NCBI GenBank assembly: GCA_028554755.1
Contig: JAPTOF010000012.1
Location: 8,461,501 to 8,525,500 of the forward strand
Length of the DNA: 64,000 nt
Origin: Cordia subcordata
Taxonomy: Eukaryota > Streptophyta > Magnoliopsida > Boraginales > Cordiaceae
Direction: 5' to 3'
Shown here: piece by piece, positions 54,321 through 63,070 of the stretch
Layout: each line of letters begins with the position of its first letter
How positions within the stretch are numbered: position 1 is the first letter of the stretch
The notes under the pieces: model-generated
Seen by the model: only the letters and a program-made list of their open reading frames with translations
The model's database searches: none
Told to the model about the DNA's origin: nothing
Program-made: the position numbers and the translations under genes

Positions 54321-54480
54321 GCCGGTCGACCTAGTCGGTCGACTAGCTCCTCTTTCTTGCTCGACCGACTTCAATCATGATGCTCTCTGGACTGGCCGGT
54401 CGACCTAGCCGGTCGACCGGCTTCACCCTTTTATTCTCTGGAGCGGCCGGTCGACCGTCTTCTTTTAAGTCGACCGGCTG
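54321..54480 (-). repeat. GGTCGACC palindrome cluster in the right LTR
   Basis: Same set as 47205-47415 but with fewer units; includes GGTCGACCTAGTCGGTCGAC and GGCCGGTCGACCTAGCCGG. Confidence 0.8.
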
Positions 54481-54745
54481 GATCAGAATGATCTCTTCTT
54501 TATTTCTTTTCTTCCGGTCTTCATCCGTTAGCTCATTTCTTCCTTGCATAAGCTTGAACCCTTCCAAAACACTCCTAAAACATGGAATATAACACTTAGT
54601 ATAGTATTTATGCACCTAAATACATTATGTACAAATATTAACAAATATGCATAAACTTTATACTAAGCGCACTCAATTATGCTCTGAACACCCTTAAATA
54701 TGCATGAAAAAACTAGATGCAAACATGCACAAATGACACACATCA

Positions 54746-54906
54746 CCTATTACTAGAGCAAATATTGAGATAGGAAACTTATGGAAGCTTGGAAATATTT
54801 TTGTTTAGGCTTCCTTTTCTCCTCCCAACTTTCTCTTGTATAAAGCCATTTGTACATTTTTTATTTGAAATGAAAATCACACTTACTTGCTCCGCAAAAA
54901 AAAAAA
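54746..54906 (+). mobile_element. 3' end of the LINE: ORF2 tail, 3' UTR and poly-A
   Basis: 54746-54750 is the CCTAT duplication. From 54751 the ORF2 frame continues for about 20 codons (ANIEIGNLWKLGNIFV) to TAG at 54807. The 3' UTR of about 90 bp ends in 11 A (54896-54906). The right copy of the LINE duplication (TTGCTTTCCTT, 54909-54919) follows. Confidence 0.8.
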
Positions 54907-54919
54907 TGTTGCTTTCCTT

Positions 54920-55061
54920 TTCTACAAAAGTCAACACACAATCACAAAGATTTGAACACAATTATAGGAGATGTTATGGCAATGACTCTTTCTAAGTAAT
55001 AGCATATATACTTGTAAATCTTCCATTTACATCGAAACACAAAGAATCAATTCTTTCAACA
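54920..55061 (+). mobile_element. Rest of the Copia 3' LTR
   Basis: Continues after the LINE and ends ATTCTTTCAACA. The CAACA end and the combined length with 42005-42053 support this. No 5' LTR is present to compare with. Confidence 0.45.
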
Positions 55062-55389
55062 AATAGTATCAAAATAAAGATGATTCTAGTATTATTTTTT
55101 CTTTCACTTTTGTTGTATTTTATTGCTTTGCATGAAATGTTTTAGCCATAACATTGACTCTTGATCCCTAGATATGTTTTTGTTGTTGTTTAAACCAATT
55201 ATCATATCCTTGCTTGGGGAATCTCTGTTTGTCTACAAAAGAAAGAGCTTGTTTGTCTATGGAAGAAAGAGCTCTGCATACTTAACATAGCTGGTAAACA
55301 TGGAATAAACAAAGAAACTAGTATGTTATATTGTTGAGAATTCAACATGCGAAAAATGAAGAACAATGAAGAAAAATAAGACAACAACG
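55062..55389. other. Spacer, no gene seen
   Basis: AT-rich. A short direct repeat GAAAGAGCTTGTTTGTCTAYRGAAGAAAGAGCT at 55240-55275 is the only structure. Confidence 0.4.
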
Positions 55390-57672
55390 TTAAGGGTTAC
55401 TTGGTGTTTGTTTTAATAAGAAATGTATTTTTTTAAGTGATTTTAAGTAAAAAATAAAAAGCTCTCCACTCTTGACTTTTGTTTTTTATGGCTTTAAACA
55501 CTTTAAAAAAAAAAGGCCAAATCATTTATTATTTTATCCTTACCTTTTTATCTTTATTACTAAAATATTTTTACTCTTTAATCTTATACTTACCTTTTGA
55601 ATTTTATTTTTATATCCATAAAAGTTATTTTAACCATATAAGTTACTTTTCAACCCACTTTATGTAGGATCGATAATATTATATGTGGTCTATCCTAGTC
55701 CATATTTTCAAAAATACTACCAAGAAACATGCTAGGAAAATAAAATAACCACACACAAGAACATACTTAAGAACATATAGAACATAACTAGCATTTGCAA
55801 AATATGTAAAGCTAACCTCTTGAAGCGTGAGGCCTTTGATGAAGCTAAAACCGTCACGAGTTTTGTTCCCACTCACGAACAAGGCCACCAAAAAAAAAAT
55901 TTACTATAAGGGTGTCGCAATCTGCAATTCCCTAGTCTTCTTCCCTATGGTTAAAGAGACTTTTCTTAAGAGAATAGCCTCTTGTGTAGGAAGAAGCAAA
56001 GTAATATGCTATTGAAAATCTAGAGCAAAAAAAATCATACAATAAGTGTGTACTATGTGTAATAGTATTCTCTTGCCAAAATGGAAGAGATCAACTACAG
56101 AATTTTTGGATGCTAGAAATGGTTTAAGATCTTGCCTATTTATAGAAAAAGTTTGGCACCTAAACCTTGTAAACTTTCTATGTGGGAAACTTTTTCCTAG
56201 TAGTGAATGTTTGCCACATGTCATGGAAGTTACTTGTACAATTTGAATTTTTTTTGTAGCAACTTTCAAGCACATGTCTTGGAAGATTGGGCCAATCCCA
56301 CAATCCAAGCCAAACACATAGTCCATAATCCATATGGAGGCCCAAACCCAATAAGAAACCATCCAAGCCCAATTAAGTTATCTTGGACTCTAAAGAAGGC
56401 CTAAACCCAATTCCAAGCTATGGCCCAATAAGGCTACTTCCACAATATGGAATTTGCTCTTTAAAGATTACTCTCTTAAAGTCATTTCAACTAGGGAAGG
56501 GACCAAAAAGACACAATTAACCTTGGCTTCCAAAAATAATAAAAATTGTCCTTGCCCGATCTAGGCGACATTATAATAATTATTTTTAACTCCGATCTAT
56601 TCCACCATAAGATCAAATTTGCACTCCAAGAATAATTGCCATTACCCAAAAGCTTGTCACAAAAGAATGTGAATTTTGTCTTTAACCTACTAAATAACCG
56701 ACCATAATGCCCCTCTATGTATACCCGTAACTAAGACTAGTAATTTGGCCTGTGTACTATCGCCTCCTTAGCTGTATCTTTTTTCGTTGGGTTTTTTGTC
56801 ATATTGCCAACCATCCTTGGTCATGGAATCTCTTGATCTCGGGAGTGACCCTCAAGCCATATGACCGATACACCCATAAAGGAAGTATCACTAAATCTAG
56901 ATTCGAATGATAAATATAGACAATCCAAAGAGGGCACATAGATTCCATATTGCATATGCATGTTTCAATTAATTAGAACTTAGCACTCAATGCACAAGGC
57001 TATTGATCCTAATAAAGTAAGATCTCACCCACAGTAAATCAAAGTACTAAACTTTAACTTCATTAGTTCATCCACATATGCTCAAGATTAAGAGCAATGA
57101 TCATTTAGTAGTAATGAGTATCTTGTTTTCTTTCTTTGATAATACGTCTCTAGAAAACATACTTACAACGGTCATGTCAAATACGTGACACACGTACTAT
57201 TGAGACAAATCCGGAAAGTCCTCCAATGACCTAGGTAGATCGCCCTCAACAAGGAGAATTGCTCAATATAACCTTATCTCGGTAGAGTGCCCAACACTAC
57301 CATTCGATTACGGACTCAATTTATGACGTGACTAAATCTAAACTTGGACATACTGTGCGTCCTGTCTCACTGCGAATCCAAGTTATTAGTTCAAGTCAAG
57401 GGACCTTTATACATACATCAATAAAACATACCAGAGATAATATGTAAGGAACTCATAATGCCATTTAACAAAATGATTATATATTGTTTAACATCCAAAA
57501 TGTTATATACAAGTGAGCTTTAGGGCATACTAATCCGAACACTTTAACAAAGCATGTAAATGCATATTAACTATAACTTTTATTCAAATACGTAAATAAC
57601 TAAAGTTAAAAAATTAAAAAATCACTTAAAGCCAAAACTACTATAAGTAACTTTTTTATGAGCTAATCTAAA
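55390..57672. mobile_element. MITE family A, copy 3, split by a solo LTR
   Basis: The left part 55390-55662 and right part 57547-57672 together match copy 2 (32920-33386): TTTTTTAAGTGATTTTAAGTAAAAAATAAAAAGCTC, CTTACCTTTTTATCTTTATTACTAAAAT, AGTTACTTTTCAACCC; then ATAACTTTTATTCAAATACGTAA and AAGTAACTTTTTTATGAGCTAATCTAAACACC. Confidence 0.65.
55663..57541. mobile_element. Solo LTR nested in MITE copy 3
   Basis: 1879 bp, TGTAGGATCGATAAT...ACTAATCCGAACA, flanked by CTTTA at 55658-55662 and 57542-57546. Not related by eye to the other solo LTRs here; it has neither the hairpins nor the palindromes. Short ORFs inside on both strands are not genes. Confidence 0.75.
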
Positions 57673-57730
57673 CACCTTCTTAATACGACGAGTAGCTTAT
57701 GTGCACAGGTAGATGCATAAGAGAGATTTG

Positions 57731-58450
57731 ATGTACTTGACTTGCAATAGGGAATTAATTGTAGATTATAAACTAAGTTTTAACTTGCAAGTGTACGAAT
57801 AATTATAGTGTAGTATGCTTAGTGCGAGGTTTGATCCATAGGTAGATAATTTAATTTGATAATTTATGGAAAGATGTGTGTAATGTGACTAACCGATTGC
57901 TGAGAATTTAATTAAGCAACTGATTTTTTGAATTAAAACTAAAGTTAATTAAAAATAAAAACTAAAATCAAAATTGGGATGCAAAACTTCTTGGAAAGGT
58001 TTAGAGATCAGAATCTTATATGAAATTTAGATTTTACGCTTTAAATTAGGATTTCTTATTTTGATGTGAAATTAGACTATAAGCCTAATGAATTGATCAC
58101 CTAAAATTAATTAACCAATATTGAGTTCAAAGGTTAAACTCTATTGCATGCCTCTTTATCTAGCCGAAGTATAGATTTGTTTTATTAATTAATTATGTCT
58201 AGAAAAACTATAGTACAACTGATAGTTTTTAAGATAACATGTATATTGATATTATTTTAACAAAAAATTCAATTAAACATGAGTTACAAGTATAATGAAA
58301 TAATAGAAATAAAATTATGATCGATGAACATAATCATATAAATATTAAACATCAAAATAATCCATCAAAATTCAAGATCATAAAACTAAAATTATTACGT
58401 AGCTATCTTATCCTAAACAAATAAATTAATCATACATGCTTAACAAAAAT
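57731..58450 (-). mobile_element. Possible degraded LTR (related to families 1 and 2)
   Basis: TGATGTACTTGACTTGC is followed by AACTTGCAAGTGTACGAATA and GTGCGAGGTTTGATCCATAGG, parallel to GCAAGTGCACGGG ... GTGCGGGGTCGAATCCACAGGG near the same end of the 46029 LTR. The right end is not defined and no hairpins survive clearly. Confidence 0.3.
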
Positions 58451-58612
58451 AAATCAAAAATTACAAAAGAAAAAAGTCCAAAAAAACTACCCCATAAAAT
58501 TGACCTGAAACTCTTAACAGTTGTCTGTAAATAATAGTATATTTTGAACTCAGTTTGAAACAAGAAAAAAAAAGAATTGAACGAAGAACCAAAAAGAAAA
58601 AGACTAAACTTA

Positions 58613-59662
58613 GGGCTCGTTTGATAACGCTGTCAAAAATTTTATAAACAGAAACCAAAATCATAAACAGAAAATTGGCAACAACAATTGAAAACAAAAT
58701 TAGTAAACGTGTTTGGTTAAATTTCAAAATTTGTAAACAAAAGCTAAAAACTTGTTTGGTTGCCCATAGTTTACAAACTATTTTTGCCTCTTGTTTTTCT
58801 TTTAGTAAGACAACATAAATAAAATTTTATATAATTTTAAACATTTTTTAATACGTAGATCATCTTGATTCACATAATAAACCATCAAAACCCAATGAAG
58901 AACATCCTCATAGAACTTATGAAATTCCACCAAGAAAACTGACCCTTCAACCACAAAAAATTTTCAAAACTACAACATCCTTTTCACCCACAAATGCCTC
59001 CAGCAATTTCCCACTGGCCTAGGTTAGGGCTAAATTTTATTCCTTTTAATAAAATTCCCAAATATGGCAACACGAAATCAACCCCAAATTTCGAAAGTTT
59101 ACAGAATTACCACAAAATCATTCATATACACGTATGACATAGCTGCTTGACGAGCAAAGATGAAGAAGAAATTGTAAATCTAGAGAACGAAGAAGAAATT
59201 ATAAATCTGGAGAAGGCCGATTTGGAGAAAAATCTAAAATACAGAAAAAAGAAAAAGATATAAGGAAAACAAAAGATTGCAAGCATGTATACATACATTA
59301 CCTGATTGATATCGGGAGAGAAGATGACGTTTTAGCCAGATGCTGAGAGATTATTTCGTAGGGTACTTTAACATTTTAAAAAGAAAAGAAAGATAAGAAA
59401 AGACAGATGTTTGTTATTGCTAAGAGGGTTCGAATAATGAACCTTATTAAAAACAAATACGGTGCCTCACTGCTCGAACAACGCATTTTGTCAACAAGAG
59501 AAAACCACTTTTTTTGGTTTACTTGAGTTACCAGAAAGTAGTTTTTTGTTTTCTTTTTTCTTGGAAACACGCAACATTAACAAACACGTTTTTTAAGTTG
59601 GTTATTGCAATTGTAGCAATGAGAACAAGAAACGCTCAACGTAAGCATTTCCAGATGAGCCC
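58613..59662. mobile_element. hAT-like non-autonomous element, about 1.05 kb
   Basis: Ends GGGCTCGTTTGATAACGCT and (read inward) GGGCTCATCTGGAAATGCT are inverted repeats. Inner words TTTTGTTTACAA / AACAAAC also recur. ORFs at 58461-58727 and 59376-59570 show no transposase. The target duplication is not resolved. Confidence 0.55.
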
Positions 59663-59815
59663 TTACCTTTATTTTTTCACTTGAATGTTCAGAAGACCAT
59701 TTCTCATGGTCAAAGCAAAATTGAACCAAGGTATTTGTTGCCTTGTCAGCTTTCTACAAAATTGTACTTTCTTTTTTCTTCCCCCTCAAAAACTTATGGG
59801 AAGTTCTTTCACGAG

Positions 59816-60085
59816 TTTAGACTAACATCAGTCCATAAAGGAAATTTATAGATTTAGAATAAAAATTTATAGGTTTAGAATGAAAATTTGTAGAATTTTT
59901 TACAAAAAAATTGTTACATAAATCTATAAAAAAAAATTTGTAAGTCAAAACTAAAAATTCACCTGTCCATAAAAACTTTTACAGGTCCAAAATAAAATTT
60001 TATAAGACTTCAATTTTTTCTAAAAAGTTCTACAAATTTTTGTTCTAAATCTACAAATTTTTTTATAAACTGATGTTAGTCCAAA
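59816..60085. mobile_element. Foldback MITE, about 270 bp
   Basis: The left arm TTTAGACTAACATCAGTC, then AAATTTATAGATTTAGAATAAAAATTT, recurs inverted at the right end (TTCTAAATCTACAAATTTTTTTATAAACTGATGTTAGTCCAAA). The arms are at least 55 bp long with few differences. No ORF. Confidence 0.7.
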
Positions 60086-61729
60086 TTGATGGAAGAACTA
60101 TCCCAACGGATTCTTCAAAATCAAGTTTCTTATCTTCTTCCGTATGCATTATTTTCTTCAAATTTTCCTTTCAATTGTCTTCATTCCTTCTCAATCTTAC
60201 ATGCAATAAAAATAAAAAAATGGTTAAATTTCCCAATAAATGTCTCAAATTGATTCTACGATGTATAGAAAAAGGCAATAAAAATATAATTATATCAACA
60301 CCTCAAGACCTATCTCTTGTTTCTCCCTTGTTTCTCCCCAAACAGGACTATCTCAAAACATATCTTCATGCTTTCAAGAAATCTCACATGTACACAACCA
60401 ACTCAAAACACTATTAAACGCCTTAGAGTATAGATTATAAAACATGCTAAATAAATTAAGTCAATCAAACTCCTCAACTTTCAAGAAAATCAGATGTAGT
60501 GAACTTGACATCCATGCCCATCACAAATCATGGCCTCTAGACATGTCTTCACCCACATTTATTCTAAAACACAATAAGAAAGGGAAAAAGACATTCAAGT
60601 CCCTTAAGTTTAGTCATTAGATCAAATAGGTCATTCATTTTCTTTTTTTTTCTACTCTTAGGTCCCTCTAACATAATACCGTTAATTAAAAATTAAAACA
60701 AATATTAGTTATATTCAAAAATGTCATTTTTGCGCCTAATGAGGCAAATGATAGCAATAATCTAGTATCTCTTAATCTCTTTTCTATTTTTGCATTATTC
60801 ATTTGCCACTTAGATTGGCAAAAAATGCTAATATTTTTATTTTTATTTTTTTTATCTATTTTAATTATTCACTAGTACTTTGTTGGCCATTTAAAAAGTT
60901 TCAAATTTTTTTAACTAAAAAGTTTTAAAGATATTTTTAAGATATTTTTTTATTTTTTAATACTACCTTATTTATTTTTCTTCTGCATTTGCATGATTAC
61001 AATTTTTCACTTGTAATATGGTTGGCCTATCAACCATACATGCTTAGGAGTAGAATAGGGGGTATGGTCTATGCCCTTCCTCTACTACGTATTTTATTTT
61101 TTATTTTGGAATAAAATTGTAGGGGTTCTGTCCCCTTTCACCCAAAAAAAAAAAAACACTTTGGAAAAGCTCTTATTACCTTAACTAAATAAATTAACGA
61201 TTGATGATATATATGCTCATTGTATTGATGCAAAAGATATATAATATTAAATTTAATATGAGCATTTATTTTCGCAATAAATACCCATATAGTTGGTTTT
61301 TGGGGATCTTATACCATGCACCCGCAAGTGCATGTTGCAAGGTGCACCTGCTGGTACTATGAAATCACACACTACATAATGCGTTTTTTCTTTCTTTTTT
61401 GCTATAATTCTTCTCTTTTCTCCTCTATTTCATGACAAAAACTAAATCTCACAAAACCTAAAATACAATTCTTCAATTCAATTTGTTCAACAACTCAACA
61501 AAGATATCAAATCAAAATCGCAGCTCAATTTAATCAAAATGACTGAAATAACAATGTTCAAAGAAATAGAAAATATCAAATATGAAGTAATAACGTCCAA
61601 AAAAATAGAAAACATATGTAACTTTGAATTGTAAGTTATGAACAAAAATATATAAATCTGATGAAGCTTTCCATGAATAAACAGAGACTGAATAATGAAT
61701 AAACAATACTAGTAATTTCAACCAACTTT
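60086..61729. other. AT-rich spacer, no gene seen
   Basis: The plus-strand ORF 60073-60417 has no domain. 61313-61360 (CACCCGCAAGTGCATG, CAAGGTGCACCTG) has short GC-richer words. The poly-A at 61145-61158 after CTGTCCCCTTTCACCC may be a retroposon tail. Confidence 0.35.
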
Positions 61730-62190
61730 AATTACAAACAGATATTTTGATAAATAATATATTATTGAACAAACAATAATAGCCTATAGAACAAACACTT
61801 ATAAAACACTGAACAAACAATAATATGCTACTACTACTGAACAAACAATAATTACCTATTGAACAAACAGTTACAAAATACTGAACAAACAATAATAGGT
61901 TACAGAACAAATAGTTATAGAATATTGAACAAACAGTTATAGGTTACTGAACAAACAATAATAATCTACCAAAAAATAATAAAAAGGTTACTGAACAAAT
62001 AGTTATAAAGCACTGAACAAATAGATATAAAATACTGAACAAATAATAATTATCTACTGAAAAAAACAGTTATGCAATACTAAACAAATAATAATAGTCT
62101 CTTGAACAAACAATTATAAAACACTGAACAAGTAAAATAATATGCTAATAATAATAGTCTACTGAACAAACAATAATAAACTACTGAATA
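61730..62190. repeat. Minisatellite, ACTGAACAAACAATAATA-type units
   Basis: About 20 degenerate units of 20-30 bp built from (A)CTGAACAAACARTTATAAAA. Their reverse complement, TTTTATAACTGTTTGTTCAGT, matches the 33840-34260 array, so both are one family in opposite orientation. Confidence 0.8.
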
Positions 62191-62204
62191 TAAACTAATC
62201 CTTT

Positions 62205-62225
62205 AAATGTACACACACACACATA
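62205..62225. repeat. (CA)n microsatellite
   Basis: TACACACACACACATACACAC, directly after the minisatellite. A CA-rich stretch also follows the 33840 array (34262-34340). Confidence 0.8.
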
Positions 62226-62254
62226 CACACATATCAGAATCAATTGTTAGAAAT

Positions 62255-62450
62255 ATGACTAAACAGAGATGTAAAGAGAAAAAATAGAGACAAAGAAAGA
62301 GATCATAGGGAGAGAATATAAATAACGAGAGAAAGAATAGAGATGTAGAGAAAAAGAGAAAACAAAGATAAAGAAAGAGATCATAGAGAAAAAAGAGACG
62401 AAGAGAGAGTGAATAGAGATGTAGAGAGAAAGAAAACAGAGATAGAAAAA
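62255..62450. repeat. Purine-rich tandem repeat, about 80-85-bp unit
   Basis: AGAGATGTARAGAGAAA followed by CAAAGAWAAAGAAAGAGATCATAGRGA recurs about 2.3 times. Almost all A/G on the plus strand, giving the Phe, Leu and Ser ORF on the minus strand at 62203-62505. Confidence 0.65.
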
Positions 62451-63070
62451 TATCTGTGCACCTCTTTGTGTTCTTTTTTTCTTGTTTTAATATATAAAGG
62501 ATCACGTAGATAAGGATGCACCTTATTGAAGGCGCACTTTATAATTTGCTTGGTTTTTGTGTTGTTGATAAAGGAGATGTGGCGCTTTCAGCGTTTTTGT
62601 AAAATTAAAGAAAATGTCTATTTTACTTGAGCTCTACTTTCTATTTTTCCCAAAGAAAAGGAATATTTTTAAAATGTCTTTTTCTTTTTATTTCCTACTT
62701 CAAATGTCCATTTCGATAAGTTTCTTTTTTTTTTTTTTTTTGCAAAGATAAGATACAGAAAGTTAGATAAAAGTTGGTTTCAATTACGAATTTCTATTTC
62801 GTGCTTTATTTTGCATATTGGAGAAGATATGGTATGTTAAAAGTTAAAAGTTAATAACTTTATATTTGCATGTTATTAATCAATGATTAATTACATGAAT
62901 CATGGGAATAATTTAAATTCAAAAAGGTTGCTAAAAATATTTGCTATAAATTCTTTATTGCAAAAGTAAATACTCATATAAATTCTAATATTTTATAATT
63001 TTTACATTAAAACAATGAGCGTGCATTTCATTAATCGCTAATTTGGTTAGTTGAGGTAATAAGAGTTTTT
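62451..63070. other. AT-rich spacer, no gene seen
   Basis: Poly-T at 62727-62744; otherwise no structure recognised. Confidence 0.4.

Larger units (their letters stand above)
46029..54745 (-). mobile_element. Complete non-autonomous LTR retrotransposon (Gypsy-like, tRNA-Asp primed), minus strand
   Basis: Two LTRs (46029-47685 and 53143-54745) with TG...CA ends and the 5-bp duplication CCTAT. The primer binding site and the long ORF show that it is transcribed right to left. The inside, without its own nested solo LTR, is about 3.6 kb. It encodes one protein of about 640 residues with zinc-knuckle-like motifs, and no protease, RT, RNase H or integrase, so it must depend on enzymes from a partner element. 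LTR identity by eye is about 98% apart from palindrome copy number, so it is fairly young. The superfamily is inferred from the PBS type and LTR style; Athila/Tat relatives use this site. Confidence 0.85.
53143..54745 (-). mobile_element. 5' LTR (right copy) of the non-autonomous element
   Basis: 1603 bp. Hairpins at 53536, 53604, 53716 and 53777; the second carries TTGGCTAGATTT in the loop-side position but keeps the stem. Palindromes at 54321-54480, shorter than in the left LTR. Minus-strand TATAAAAAG near 54296-54304. Confidence 0.85.

Noticed and set aside
56009..56404. Overlapping ORFs within the solo LTR
   Set aside because: Both strands open, no domain, and located in LTR sequence.
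62203..62505. 100-residue minus-strand ORF resembling a membrane protein
   Set aside because: It translates a purine-rich tandem repeat and a CA microsatellite.
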